Below are positions 1 through 9,006 of a stretch of DNA of 64,000 bases, one piece after another. Below the pieces are notes generated by a model. That model did no database searches. It was given only the letters and a program-made list of their open reading frames with translations, and had not been told where the DNA came from. Position 1 is the stretch's first letter, and every line of letters begins with the position of its first letter. Source of the stretch: Devosia beringensis (GTDB taxonomy: Bacteria; Pseudomonadota; Alphaproteobacteria; Rhizobiales; Devosiaceae); assembly GCF_014926585.1 (NCBI RefSeq), contig NZ_CP045422.1:2882001-2946000 (forward strand). The letters are read 5' to 3'. Both the position numbers and the translations under genes were made by a program.

Positions 1-98
1 CGAGCCCGGTGGTCAAAGGCTTCCCAACCTTGCACCTATTCTAGCTGCTCCAGCGCCCGGAATGAAGAGGCCGCGTCGCCCTAAATCAGCCCGCCGGC

Positions 99-485
99 TC
101 AAGGAATGTTGTTGATTTCCGAGCAGGTCAGGACGGGCTCGGCATCCGCGTCAAGGGTCGCGTCGAGCAGACTTGCCTCCACCCCCTTGGTGGTCCAGAT
201 CCATTTGCCGGCGGCATAGCGGACACCCGAGCCCGAGAGGACGGCGGCAAAGACCAGCGGTTGTGTTTCATCGGCCAGCGGCACTATGGCCAGGAAGTTG
301 GGGGCCGCATTGATATAGGTGACCACGACTGGGGTTTCCGTGCCGCAATCGTAGCGCATGACGCGCTGATCGAAATCGCCGGACTGGGTGGTGATCGTCA
401 GCTGCAGCGCGGTTTCGGCGGCTGTTGATGCGCCGGTCAGTGCGAGAGCGGAAAGGACGGTAGCAACAAGCAGTCTGGCTGGCAT
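99..485 (-). CDS. MliC-like lysozyme inhibitor family protein, exported
   Basis: The protein has 128 residues, counted from an ATG preceded by GGAG at 8 nt; a longer reading from 521 lacks a ribosome site. Residues 1-22 form a signal peptide ending STAAE. The mature part carries the MliC pattern: an early Cys in MRYDCGTE, a serine-rich turn SGSGVRYAAGKWIWTTKG and a late Cys before the C-terminus (TCSE). MliC family members bind C-type lysozyme in the periplasm or outer membrane. No lipobox Cys is present, so it should be soluble and periplasmic. The family call is from pattern memory; inhibitory activity is inference. It appears monocistronic. Confidence 0.6.
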   Translation of the reverse strand: MPARLLVATVLSALALTGASTAAETALQLTITTQSGDFDQRVMRYDCGTETPVVVTYINAAPNFLAIVPLADETQPLVFAAVLSGSGVRYAAGKWIWTTKGVEASLLDATLDADAEPVLTCSEINNIP

Positions 486-630
486 GGGTGAACTCCGTTT
501 GGCTTGGGGCGATAAGAGCACAGGCAGGCGGCGGAATTGCGGAGGCCGGGGCGGACAGCATCAGCCGCCTGCGCCGGGAGGTCAAAGCTGGCTTGGGCCC
601 TTGTCGGATCGGCCAATCGCGGCCGATGGA

Positions 631-1080
631 TCAGACCAGATAGACGAGCAGAATAGCGCCGAGGACGGCCACGGCATCTTCGAGCAGGGCGGCGGGCAGA
701 TCGCGACCAAAGGCCTTGGCCAGCCTGCTGCGCAGTTCGGCGCCGGCCAGGGTGCCGATGACCGCGCCGATGGCACCCAGGATGGCACCGATGATCCAGT
801 CGCCGGTGAGCAGACCACCAGCCAGGGCGCCGACCACGATACGGGTGCCGAACTGAATCGCCACCTTGCGGCTGGGCGTGTTGGGCAACTGGTCCGTCAC
901 CAGTTCGGCGATGGCCAGCAGGGCCAGGACGACGAGGGTAATGATATGGCCGACAAAGCTGAGAGGGCTGGCACTCAAATCAATCCAGCCGAGCCAGGCG
1001 GCCAGGGAAATGGCTGCCAGCGGCGTCATGGCCCGCAGGCCCGCAACGACGCCGATCAGTAGTGCAAAGACATAAAGCAT
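631..1080 (-). CDS. DUF4126 family integral membrane protein
   Basis: The product has 149 residues, starting at MLYVFALLIG; AGGGG lies 10 nt upstream of this ATG, while the longer in-frame start at 1122 has no ribosome site. It has four or five hydrophobic segments with glycine/alanine-rich helices and the N-terminal motif GVVAGLRAMTPLAA, which I associate with DUF4126. No catalytic residues are apparent and the function is unknown. It lies 76 bp downstream of the methyltransferase gene on the same strand, so it may share its transcript. Confidence 0.7.
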   Translation of the reverse strand: MLYVFALLIGVVAGLRAMTPLAAISLAAWLGWIDLSASPLSFVGHIITLVVLALLAIAELVTDQLPNTPSRKVAIQFGTRIVVGALAGGLLTGDWIIGAILGAIGAVIGTLAGAELRSRLAKAFGRDLPAALLEDAVAVLGAILLVYLV

Positions 1081-1156
1081 GATGTTTGCCCCTATAGAGG
1101 CGGTCTGGTGACCGCGCGACAATAGTGGCGCGTCCGGCAGATGTCGGCAAGATGGA

Positions 1157-2041
1157 TCAATTGCGCGTCAGCAGGTAAAGCGCGCCGGGAATGGGCTGAT
1201 CGCGCTCCTGGCGGATGGGGCGGCTCTGCGTGACATCGAGGGTGAAACCGAACTGATCTGCCAGGCGCGCAATATAGGCTGCGGGATGCGCAAAGCGGCC
1301 GCTCGAGCGCAGGACCGGCGCGTCGCCGGCAGTGGTTTCCACCGAGAAAACGAGCAGACCCTGCGGCACCAGAAGGGTCGCCGTTGCTGCAAATATCGCT
1401 TCGAGAGGGCCGAGATAGACAAAGACATCGGCGGCGGTGACCAGATCATAGGGGCCGACCAAAGCGGGGTCGTTGGCTATGCTGTCGAGCAGGTCGCCGG
1501 TGCGTAGATGTCGATAGAGGCCGCGTTCATGGGCCTTACGGGTCATGCGGGGGGCGATGTCGATGCCGTGGATAGTGGCCACCAGGTCGCTGAGCGCCGC
1601 GCCGACCAGGCCGGTGCCGCAGCCCAGATCGAGCAGGCTGGCAAAGGGGGCGCGCTCGGCCAGCAGGGCGCGGATGGCCTGGGGGATGCGGTAGTTGAGG
1701 TCGCCGGTCAGATGCGCGTCGAAATCGTCGGCATAGGTATCGAAAAGGTCTGCCACGTAGCCGGTGGCCTGCACATCGGCCGGTCCGGACAGGGAGGCCA
1801 GCATGTGGGCGGCGTAGCGGTCATAGGGCACGATGGCCAGAGCCCGGGCAAAGCTGATCTTTGCCGCGTTCTGGTCGCCCAGATCGAGTTGCGCCTTGCC
1901 CAAGCCGCGCCAGGCGGCGCTGTCCTTGGGGCGCAGGGCCAGCGCGGCCGTGAAGGCCGCGACGGCCTCGTCCGGGCGGCCGCCGGCCAGCAGGGCTTCG
2001 CCGCGCGCCGTCGGGTTTTCTGCTGAATCAGGCTGCGACAT
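1157..2041 (-). CDS. TPR-containing class I SAM-dependent methyltransferase
   Basis: The product has 294 residues. Residues 10-85 hold two TPR-like helical repeats (EALLAGGRPDEAVAAF, then AWRGLGKAQLDLGDQNAA). A Rossmann methyltransferase domain follows, with motif I LLDLGCGTG at about 136-144, an acidic motif II (HGIDIAPRM) and motif IV near DLVTAADVFVY. It probably methylates a protein or small molecule in the cytoplasm; the TPR part may recruit the substrate. The gene starts 53 bp after the ureC stop on the same strand. I know of no role in urease maturation, so the proximity may be incidental. The substrate cannot be read from the sequence. Confidence 0.8.
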   Translation of the reverse strand: MSQPDSAENPTARGEALLAGGRPDEAVAAFTAALALRPKDSAAWRGLGKAQLDLGDQNAAKISFARALAIVPYDRYAAHMLASLSGPADVQATGYVADLFDTYADDFDAHLTGDLNYRIPQAIRALLAERAPFASLLDLGCGTGLVGAALSDLVATIHGIDIAPRMTRKAHERGLYRHLRTGDLLDSIANDPALVGPYDLVTAADVFVYLGPLEAIFAATATLLVPQGLLVFSVETTAGDAPVLRSSGRFAHPAAYIARLADQFGFTLDVTQSRPIRQERDQPIPGALYLLTRN

Positions 2042-2094
2042 GGCAGGTCCTCGCGGCGACCGGTGATGGAGCGGCCGCCGTGCTGGGCGCCTGA

Positions 2095-3804
2095 CTAGAA
2101 CAGGAAATAGCGCTGCGCCATGGGCAGTTCGGTGGCCGGTTCGCAGGTCAGCAATTCGCCATTGGCGCGCACTTCGTAGGTTTCGGGATCGACCTCGATT
2201 TCGGGGGTCTCGGCATTGTGGACCATGGCGGCCTTGCCGATGCCGCTGCGGGTATTGGTCACCGGCAGCATGTGCTTGGCGACGCCCAGCTTGTCGCGCA
2301 GGCCGTCATCATAGGCGGCCTGGGAGACGAAGGTGACCGAGGAAGAGGTCAGCAGCTTGCCGAAGCTGGCGAACATGGGCCGGTAATGCATGGGCTGCGG
2401 CGTGGGGATCGAGGCATTGGGATCGCCCATGGGGGCGGCGGTGATGGAGCCGCCGAGCAGGATCATCTCCGGCTTGACGCCGAAAAAGGCCGGGTGCCAG
2501 AGCACCAGATCGGCGCGTTTGCCGACGGCGATGGAGCCGATGTGCTGGCTCATGCCATGGGCGATGGCGGGGTTGATGGTATATTTGGCGATGTAGCGCT
2601 TGACGCGGAAATTGTCGTTGTCGCCGGTTTCCTGCGCAAGGCGGCCGCGCTGGCGCTTCATCTTGTCGGCGGTCTGCCAGGTGCGGATCAGTACCTCGCC
2701 GACGCGGCCCATGGCCTGGCTGTCCGAGGAGATGATGGAGAGCGCGCCCATGTCGTGCAGGATGTCCTCGGCGGCAATGGTCTCCTTGCGGATGCGGCTT
2801 TCGGCAAAGGCCACGTCCTCAGGGATGGACTGATCGAGGTGATGGCAGACCATGAGCATGTCGAGATGCTCGGCAATTGTGTTGACCGTGTAGGGGCGCG
2901 TGGGATTGGTCGATGACGGGATGACATTGGGCAGGCTCGCTACCCGCAGGATGTCGGGGGCGTGGCCGCCGCCGGCGCCTTCGGTGTGGAAGGCGTGGAT
3001 GGTGCGGCCCTTGAAGGCGGCAATGGTATCCTCGACAAAGCCACTCTCGTTGAGCGTGTCGGTATGGATCATCACCTGCACGTCATAGTCATCGGCCACC
3101 GAGAGGCAGTTGTCGATGGCGGCCGGGGTGGTGCCCCAATCCTCATGCAGCTTGAGGCAGGAGGCACCGGCCAGCACCATTTCAACCAGCGGGGCGGGCA
3201 GGGAGGCATTGCCCTTGCCGGCCAAAGCCAGGTTCATCGGGAAGCCGTCAAAGCTTTCGATCATGCGCTGGATATGCCAGGCGCCGGTGCAGGTGGTGGC
3301 CAGCGTGCCATGCGCCGGGCCCGAGCCGCCGCCCAGCATGGTGGTGACGCCGCTCATCAGCGCTTCCTCGATCTGCTGGGGAGCGATGAAGTGGATATGG
3401 GCATCCATGCCGCCGGCAGTCAGGATGCGGCCCTCGCCGGCAATGGCCTCGGTTGAAGGGCCGATGATGATATTGACGCCGGGCTGGGTGTCGGGATTGC
3501 CCGCCTTGCCGATGGCGGCAATCCGGCCGTCCTTGAGGCCGACATCGGCCTTGTAGATACCGGTGGAGTCCACGATCAGCGCGTTGGTGATCACCGTATC
3601 GACGGCGCCTTCGGCCCGGGTACGCTGGCTCTGGCCCATGCCGTCCCGGATCACCTTGCCGCCGCCGAACTTGACCTCTTCGCCATAGGTGGTGAAGTCC
3701 TGCTCCACCTCGATGAACAGCTCGGTATCGGCCAGGCGCACCTTGTCGCCTGTGGTCGGGCCATACATGTCGGCATAGGTGGCGCGCGAGATACGAGCAG
3801 GCAT
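2095..3804 (-). CDS. ureC: Urease subunit alpha
   Basis: This is the 569-residue catalytic subunit of nickel urease, which hydrolyses urea to ammonia and carbamate. All expected residues are present: H136 and H138 (DAHIHF), the carbamylated K218 (CLKLHEDWG), H247 (MIHTD), H273 (AFHTEG), flap residues C320 and H321 (VCHHLD), and D361 (SSDSQ). Length is normal for the family. It is the last urease structural gene of the operon, 17 bp after a small hypothetical gene. The assembly genes ureE, ureF and ureG do not follow; the next genes encode a methyltransferase and a DUF4126 protein. Confidence 0.98.
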   Translation of the reverse strand: MPARISRATYADMYGPTTGDKVRLADTELFIEVEQDFTTYGEEVKFGGGKVIRDGMGQSQRTRAEGAVDTVITNALIVDSTGIYKADVGLKDGRIAAIGKAGNPDTQPGVNIIIGPSTEAIAGEGRILTAGGMDAHIHFIAPQQIEEALMSGVTTMLGGGSGPAHGTLATTCTGAWHIQRMIESFDGFPMNLALAGKGNASLPAPLVEMVLAGASCLKLHEDWGTTPAAIDNCLSVADDYDVQVMIHTDTLNESGFVEDTIAAFKGRTIHAFHTEGAGGGHAPDILRVASLPNVIPSSTNPTRPYTVNTIAEHLDMLMVCHHLDQSIPEDVAFAESRIRKETIAAEDILHDMGALSIISSDSQAMGRVGEVLIRTWQTADKMKRQRGRLAQETGDNDNFRVKRYIAKYTINPAIAHGMSQHIGSIAVGKRADLVLWHPAFFGVKPEMILLGGSITAAPMGDPNASIPTPQPMHYRPMFASFGKLLTSSSVTFVSQAAYDDGLRDKLGVAKHMLPVTNTRSGIGKAAMVHNAETPEIEVDPETYEVRANGELLTCEPATELPMAQRYFLF

Positions 3805-3821
3805 GGTGTCCTCGTTCAGGT

Positions 3822-4220
3822 TCAGCCGAAGGTTGGCTTGGCGTGGGTGCGATAGTTCTTGAGCGCCGCCTCAATGACGGCATCGAGCAAAGCAGCGCCG
3901 GCCAGGGTGACGTCCTGGCGAGCATTGACGGCGGCCAGCGACAAAGCGAGGGCCTGCAGGGTATAGGCAGTGCGGCCGTTCTCGGCCTTGAGCGCGGTAT
4001 TGCCCTCGGTGTCAATCTGGCTGAGCAGGGCGATGGTGTCGGCGTCGGTCAGTGTCGACTTGAAGCCGGCCCAGCTCTGGGAATCGCGCGTGCTGCACAG
4101 ACGATCAGCGCTGCCGCCGAGGCTGTACATGGCCTCGCCATCGGCCATGCCGGTTGAATGCAGGTCGGCGACGACGGCGGTCAATTCAGCAAGAAGTCTG
4201 GTTTCGGCTTGGGTGTTCAT
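3822..4220 (-). CDS. Hypothetical protein in urease operon
   Basis: The product has 132 residues and is soluble and mostly helical, with no signal peptide, membrane segment or metal motif. It sits between ureB (60 bp upstream) and ureC (17 bp downstream) on the same strand, so it is almost certainly co-transcribed with urease. Similar-sized ORFs occur at this place in several Rhizobiales urease operons as far as I recall, but I know of no assigned role. A small urease-assembly or regulatory factor is possible and unproven. The base composition matches its neighbours, so it does not look foreign. Confidence 0.8.
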   Translation of the reverse strand: MNTQAETRLLAELTAVVADLHSTGMADGEAMYSLGGSADRLCSTRDSQSWAGFKSTLTDADTIALLSQIDTEGNTALKAENGRTAYTLQALALSLAAVNARQDVTLAGAALLDAVIEAALKNYRTHAKPTFG

Positions 4221-4280
4221 GGTCAGCTCCGAGATAAGGTCGCGCGCCCTTTTATGGATAGTTGGGGCACAGGCCCAGCG

Positions 4281-4589
4281 TTAATCCAGAGCGCCCATGA
4301 TCTGCTGGCGGAAGCCATAGACGGCGCGGTCGCCTGCAAAGGGGATCAGCCGCACCTCACGGGCCTGGCCGGGCTCAAAGCGCACGGCCGTGCCCGCGGC
4401 GATGTCGAGCCGCATGCCGCGGGCGCGGTCGCGGTCAAAGACGAGGCCGGAATTGGCCTCGAAGAAATGATAGTGCGAGCCGATCTGGATCGGGCGATCG
4501 CCAGAATTGGCCACCTCGATGGTGATCTGGGACGCGCCGACATTGAGCTCGATATGGCCGGGAAGGGTGATGATTTCGCCTGGGATCAT
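4281..4589 (-). CDS. ureB: Urease subunit beta
   Basis: The product has 102 residues, beginning [11 protein letters not shown]; the upstream in-frame extension to 4757 is an artefact that overlaps the DUF1272 gene. Family hallmarks are GEI at the start, [17 protein letters not shown] in the centre and AVRFEPGQ(A)REV near residues 68-79. It is a non-catalytic structural subunit that packs with UreA and UreC into the urease trimer. It lies 7 bp downstream of the DUF1272 gene and 60 bp upstream of the small hypothetical gene. Length (about 101-106 residues) is normal. Confidence 0.97.
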   Translation of the reverse strand: MIPGEIITLPGHIELNVGASQITIEVANSGDRPIQIGSHYHFFEANSGLVFDRDRARGMRLDIAAGTAVRFEPGQAREVRLIPFAGDRAVYGFRQQIMGALD

Positions 4590-4596
4590 GGTGTGC

Positions 4597-4851
4597 TCAC
4601 GCAGCGTTGGCCGGGCCGCAGCCGGCGGGCTTGAAGATGCGGATGATGGATGGCGGATTGTTGGCCAGCTTGCCGGCCGGGCGGATGGGGCGGGGGACAA
4701 AGCCGCCACCGCAATTGGGGCAGATGCCGGCCAGCCGGTGTTCGACGCAGTCCGCACAGAAGGTGCATTCGAAACTGCAGATCATGGCATCGGTTGCCGA
4801 CGGGGGCAGGTCCTTGTCGCAGCATTCGCAGGAGGGGCGCAGTTCGAGCAT
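4597..4851 (-). CDS. DUF1272 cysteine-rich small protein in urease operon
   Basis: The product has 84 residues. The N-terminal half carries paired cysteines ([28 protein letters not shown]), the pattern of DUF1272, and probably binds zinc. The C-terminal tail (after GGFVPRP) is basic and proline-rich. It is inserted between ureA (6 bp) and ureB (7 bp) and so is translated with the urease subunits. The function is unknown. A metal-handling or assembly role would fit the context, but I have no direct evidence for it. Confidence 0.85.
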   Translation of the reverse strand: MLELRPSCECCDKDLPPSATDAMICSFECTFCADCVEHRLAGICPNCGGGFVPRPIRPAGKLANNPPSIIRIFKPAGCGPANAA

Positions 4852-4857
4852 GGCGAC

Positions 4858-5160
<303 letters not shown>

Positions 5161-5168
5161 GGCGGGTC

Positions 5169-6008
5169 CTATAGATGCCAGAGGCGCGGCAGCGAGCCGG
5201 CGCCGGAAAGCTCAGCCAGAATTGGAACGATCAGGCGGCGCATTGCAAGGCCTGTTTGCGCCAGGACGCGGACGACAAGGCGTTCGCCATTGGCGCTGGC
5301 GGCAATCCGGCCTTCTTCGGGCAGTGTAGCGCGCAGGTGAACAAGGCGGGCGGCGCAGGCGTCGGCATTGGGGGCGATGTGGAGCACCGTGGCAAAGGCG
5401 CGCTTGCCGGCCAGCAGGGGCAGCCCTTTGCGTTCGGCTTCGGTGCCGTCGAGACGGGTTGCCTCTGCATGGATCAGGCGTCCGTTGCGGCGCACCCGCC
5501 AGTTGTCGCGCAGCCGGGCATCAAGCGCGACTTCGCCCATGGCGTCGCGGCCGAGCAGGATGGCTTCGATGGCGGTGAGGCTGGCGCCGTCGGCCAGATC
5601 GATGTCGATGCGGCGATCAAGCTGGCTGGCGGCAAACAGGATGGTTTCCTGCGGCAACCAGTCGAGGTGGGCATTGGCGCCAACTTCAAGACGGGTATGG
5701 ACGCTGGCTGGACCTCCGAGCGAGCGATAGATGCGTTCGCAGGCCTGGGTGGTCAGCACGGCCCTGCCGTCGGCGGCAATCTGCGCCGTCCAGTCCATGC
5801 GATCGCCGCCGGTCAGCCCGCCGGCGGTATTGATCAGGACCGCCTCAAGGGCGCTGGAATGGGTGTGCGGCAGGCGAATCTTGGCGCAACCGTCCTGATA
5901 GAGCCGATCCAGCCGGGTGACGCCGTCGCTCTGCTTGGTGCTGATGCGCCCCGCGCCGCGGGCGCGCTGCATGGTCGGCAAAAAAACGTGATCAATGTCA
6001 GTAGGCAC
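5169..6008 (-). CDS. ureD: Urease accessory protein UreD
   Basis: UreD is the scaffold of the UreD-UreF-UreG complex that loads nickel into apo-urease. Family motifs are visible: [27 protein letters not shown] and WLPQETILF. The start is uncertain. A GTG at 6008 has AAGG 8 nt upstream (279 residues), the first ATG is at 5972 (267 residues) without a clear ribosome site, and a TTG at 6032 is also in frame. It is the first gene of the urease operon. Its partners ureF and ureG are not in this window and must be encoded elsewhere if the enzyme is active. Confidence 0.93.
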   Translation of the reverse strand: MPTDIDHVFLPTMQRARGAGRISTKQSDGVTRLDRLYQDGCAKIRLPHTHSSALEAVLINTAGGLTGGDRMDWTAQIAADGRAVLTTQACERIYRSLGGPASVHTRLEVGANAHLDWLPQETILFAASQLDRRIDIDLADGASLTAIEAILLGRDAMGEVALDARLRDNWRVRRNGRLIHAEATRLDGTEAERKGLPLLAGKRAFATVLHIAPNADACAARLVHLRATLPEEGRIAASANGERLVVRVLAQTGLAMRRLIVPILAELSGAGSLPRLWHL

Positions 6009-6088
6009 GTTGGCAACCTTATTCACCGTCAAGCATTTCTATTGTGAGCAAACGCTCTATGACCACAAAAAAACAAAGGCTTAGAAAA

Positions 6089-6418
6089 ATGCGTTTCACT
6101 AATATTGTATCCGCTGCCGCTCTTGCTGTCGCTCTTGGTTTTTCCGGCGCCGCATACGCACAGACTATGGTCGGTGGCGTCAGCGTTACTGAGATTGATC
6201 TCCCCCGCGTTCAGGCCATGTGCGACCAGATGGTTGGCGAGACGACCACTGCTGGCGCAGAGACCGACTCCACGATGACGCCTGCTGCACCAGCGGCCGA
6301 CGCGACCGATTCTGACTCCAAGGTCATCGATGACATCACCCTGAGCGATTGCGTCGAAGCCGGCCTGCTGCCTGAAGACACCGTAATCCCAGCTGAAGAA
6401 GCTGCTACAACCATGTAG
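6089..6418 (+). CDS. Small exported hypothetical protein
   Basis: The product has 109 residues, starting MRFTNIVSAAALAVALG after AAAGG. A clear signal peptide ends at AAYAQ. The mature part is acidic and rich in Thr/Ala/Asp (about residues 50-80), with two cysteines (AMCDQ and LSDCVEAG) that could form a disulphide. I recognise no family. It is transcribed divergently from ureD across an 80-bp A/T-rich spacer and convergently with urtE, so it interrupts what would otherwise be one urt-ure block. Its codon use is less GC-biased than its neighbours. A periplasmic stress or metal-binding protein is only a guess. Confidence 0.7.
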   Translation: MRFTNIVSAAALAVALGFSGAAYAQTMVGGVSVTEIDLPRVQAMCDQMVGETTTAGAETDSTMTPAAPAADATDSDSKVIDDITLSDCVEAGLLPEDTVIPAEEAATTM

Positions 6419-6441
6419 TGCCGATACCTTCGGGTATTATG

Positions 6442-6472
6442 CGCCCGGCCTCGGCCGGGCGTTTTCTGTTTC
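6442..6472. terminator. Terminator between small exported protein gene and urtE
   Basis: CGCCCGGCC and GGCCGGGCG form a perfect inverted repeat at 6442-6461, followed by GTTTTCTGTTT. It lies 24 bp after the stop of the plus-strand gene and ends at the urtE stop codon. It should stop plus-strand transcription and might work less well in the other direction, because the minus-strand side lacks a long T run. Confidence 0.8.
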
Positions 6473-7173
6473 TAGACCATCAAATGGCGGCGGACCTCGG
6501 GACGATCCAGATCGCTGGCCGGGCCCGCATGCTGGATTTCGCCGCGGTCCATGACGTAGATATCGTCAGCGATTTCCCGGCAGAAGTCGAGGAATTGCTC
6601 GACCAGCAAAATCGTCATCCCCTTTTCATCGCGCAGAAATTGCAGCGCCCGGCCAATGTCCTTGATGATGGAGGGCTGGATGCCTTCGGTGGGTTCGTCG
6701 AGCACGAGCACCTTGGGCCGTGTCACCAGTGCCCGGCCGATGGCCAATTGCTGCTGCTGCCCCCCCGACAGATCGCCGCCGCGCCGCCCCAGCATGGATT
6801 TGAGGACGGGGAAGAGCTCGAAAATATAGGGCGGAATGGACCGATCAGCGCGCTTGAGGCCGGCATAGCCGGTTTCCAGGTTCTCCTTGACCGTGAGCAG
6901 CGGGAAGATCTCCCGGCCCTGCGGCACATAGCCGATACCCATGCGGGCGCGCTTGTAGGGCGGCGCCTTGCGCAGCGCGGTGTCACCGAAACGGATGTCT
7001 CCCGCCGAAATATTGTGCACGCCGGTAATGGCCCGCAATGTCGACGACTTGCCGACGCCGTTGCGCCCCAGCACGGCGGTGATGCGTCCTGGCCGACATT
7101 CGAGCGACACCGACTTGAGCGCCTGCGCGGCGCCATAGTGCAAATCGATGGCATTGATCGACAGGGCGGTCAT
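6472..7173 (-). CDS. urtE: Urea ABC transporter ATP-binding subunit UrtE
   Basis: This 233-residue LivF-type ATPase is one of the two nucleotide-binding subunits of the high-affinity urea importer. Walker A is GRNGVGKSS (about 36-44), the signature LSGGQQQQLAIGRAL, and Walker B VLVLDEPTEGIQPS; the EGIQP sequence is typical of UrtE. Its start codon overlaps the stop of the upstream alpha/beta hydrolase gene by 4 nt (ATGA), so the two are translationally coupled. It is the distal gene of the urt operon and ends against a terminator. Confidence 0.95.
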   Translation of the reverse strand: MTALSINAIDLHYGAAQALKSVSLECRPGRITAVLGRNGVGKSSTLRAITGVHNISAGDIRFGDTALRKAPPYKRARMGIGYVPQGREIFPLLTVKENLETGYAGLKRADRSIPPYIFELFPVLKSMLGRRGGDLSGGQQQQLAIGRALVTRPKVLVLDEPTEGIQPSIIKDIGRALQFLRDEKGMTILLVEQFLDFCREIADDIYVMDRGEIQHAGPASDLDRPEVRRHLMV

Positions 7174-8147
7174 GGGAATCCGATCTCTTTGAGGAAGGTG
7201 TCCATCTGGCTGGTCAGGTCGTCATCATGACCCAGCCAGATATGGCCACCCGAGGGGAAGAGGACGAGCCTGGCGCCTTTGACGGTCGCGGCAATGTAGC
7301 GCGCAGCCAAAGCCGTGCCGAAACGGTCGTCCTCGACTGAAATGGCGAGTACCGGGGCGGTGATGCGCTCCAGAGCGGAAGGGGCCGGATGACCGGCAAG
7401 ACGGGCATCGTTGGCCATGCCGTCGACGCGGCGGCTGACCGGGAGCAGTGACCACAGGATAGCACTGGCGCGCGCGACTTCAGCGGGCGACGCGGTCTGC
7501 AAGAGAGCAGGATCGGTGGCGAGCAGGGTGCCGGTCAGCAGGTCGGGCACGGTGCGGATGGCCGCCCAGAACAGGAAGTCTGAGCGGAACAGCTGCATGG
7601 CCGCCTCGACGCCCGCTGGCGCATTATCGGCGGTGACCGCATCCCGGCTGGGCACATAGGTGGCCGGCACGATGGGCAGAAGCGCGGCGCAGCGGTCAGG
7701 GTGGCGGATGGCAAATTCGATGGCCGAGAGCGCCCCGGCGGAGCCGCCGGCAATGGCGACCCTGTCGATACGCAAATGATCGAGCAGGTCGACGAAGGCA
7801 TCGGCCTGATTGGCGCTGGAGGGGTCGGCGGGAAGATTGGAGCGGAGATAGCCAAAGCGCGACGGGGCGATGACGCGATAGCCGCGCTCTACCAGGCCAT
7901 GGGCGAACATCAGGCCCTGGTCGAAGCCGCCGCCGGTGCCATGCACCATGAGGACGGGAGCGCCCGCGCCGCGCTCGGCATATTCCAGCGCCCCGAAGCG
8001 ACCTTGGACAAGACTGGAAAGGTTGGGGTCGATAGCGGCATTGGCCGCTTGCATGGAATGGGCAAAGCTGGTTGCCGCCATAGTGCCGCCAATGGCGGCG
8101 CCGCCTGCCACCACGCCCATTGCCAGAAGTGTCCGCCGTGTCACCAT
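7170..8147 (-). CDS. Alpha/beta hydrolase with Tat-like signal, inside urt operon
   Basis: The product has 325 residues. It begins MVTRRTLLAMGVVAGGAAIG, a twin-arginine-like signal with hydrophobic core, and GGGAG stands 9 nt upstream of the ATG. The fold is alpha/beta hydrolase: oxyanion strand LMVHGTGGG, nucleophile elbow AGGSAGALS (Ser), a later Asp (SVEDDRFG) and His near the end (SGGHIWLGH). It is presumably exported and hydrolyses an ester or amide. It lies between urtD (100-bp gap) and urtE (4-nt overlap), an unusual insertion in a urea transporter operon. The substrate is unknown; a periplasmic step yielding urea or a related amide is conceivable. Confidence 0.85.
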   Translation of the reverse strand: MVTRRTLLAMGVVAGGAAIGGTMAATSFAHSMQAANAAIDPNLSSLVQGRFGALEYAERGAGAPVLMVHGTGGGFDQGLMFAHGLVERGYRVIAPSRFGYLRSNLPADPSSANQADAFVDLLDHLRIDRVAIAGGSAGALSAIEFAIRHPDRCAALLPIVPATYVPSRDAVTADNAPAGVEAAMQLFRSDFLFWAAIRTVPDLLTGTLLATDPALLQTASPAEVARASAILWSLLPVSRRVDGMANDARLAGHPAPSALERITAPVLAISVEDDRFGTALAARYIAATVKGARLVLFPSGGHIWLGHDDDLTSQMDTFLKEIGFP

Positions 8148-8247
8148 CTGCCATTTCTCCCGGGTGAGGCCGGCGGACGAAAACTGCGCCCCCGATCGAG
8201 GAGAATGGTAGTCGTTGATCTGGCAGCGGGCGTTGATTTCCATCAAT

Positions 8248-9003
8248 TCAGCGCCCCAGATAGCGTTCGATAACGACGGGGTTGGCGCTGACCTGATCGA
8301 GGGTTCCTTCCGCCAGGACCGAGCCTTCGGCCAGGCAGGTGACGCGAGAGCCCAGCTCGCGGACAAAGCTCATATCGTGCTCGACGACGACCACGGAGCG
8401 GGTTTTGGCGATGTCGCGCAGCAGCTTGGCGGTCTCGACGGTTTCGGCGTCGGTCATGCCGGCCACCGGCTCGTCGACCAGCAGCAGTTTTGGATCCTGA
8501 GCAAGTAGCATGCCGATTTCCAGCCACTGCTTCTGGCCGTGGCTGAGGTCGGCAGCCAGTTCATCCTTGCGGGCGAGCAGGCGCACCGTTTCGAGGATTT
8601 CGGTGATGCGGGCGATATCGGGGCCGTCGGCGACGTAGAACAGGGCCGAGAAGACGCCGCGCGGCTTTTTCAGCGCGAGCTCGATATTATCCCAGACCGT
8701 CTGGCTCTCGAACACGGTGGGCTTCTGGAACTTGCGGCCAATGCCCAGATTGGCGATGGCAGCCTCGTCCAGCCTGGTCAGGTCGGTTCGGCCGTCAAAC
8801 AGCACCTGGCCGTCGTCAGGGCGGGTCTTGCCGGTGATGATGTCCATCATGGTGGTCTTGCCCGCGCCATTGGGGCCGATAATGGCCAGCATTTCAGCGG
8901 GATGGACGATGATGGAGAGGTTGTTGATGGCCTTGAAGCCATCAAAGGCCACCGAGACACCATCCAGATAGAGCATTGTGCCAAGCTTGTTGGAGTCGGT
9001 CAT
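8248..9003 (-). CDS. urtD: Urea ABC transporter ATP-binding subunit UrtD
   Basis: This 251-residue LivG-type ATPase is the second nucleotide-binding subunit of the urea importer. It has Walker A GPNGAGKTT, the atypical signature LSHGQKQWLEIGMLL and Walker B LLLVDEPVAGMTDAE; LSHGQKQWLEIG together with PVAGMTD is characteristic of UrtD. The gene starts 3 bp after the urtC stop. It is followed by a 100-bp gap before the hydrolase gene, the only sizeable gap within the operon, which could hold an internal promoter. Confidence 0.95.
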   Translation of the reverse strand: MTDSNKLGTMLYLDGVSVAFDGFKAINNLSIIVHPAEMLAIIGPNGAGKTTMMDIITGKTRPDDGQVLFDGRTDLTRLDEAAIANLGIGRKFQKPTVFESQTVWDNIELALKKPRGVFSALFYVADGPDIARITEILETVRLLARKDELAADLSHGQKQWLEIGMLLAQDPKLLLVDEPVAGMTDAETVETAKLLRDIAKTRSVVVVEHDMSFVRELGSRVTCLAEGSVLAEGTLDQVSANPVVIERYLGR

Positions 9004-9006
9004 GGC

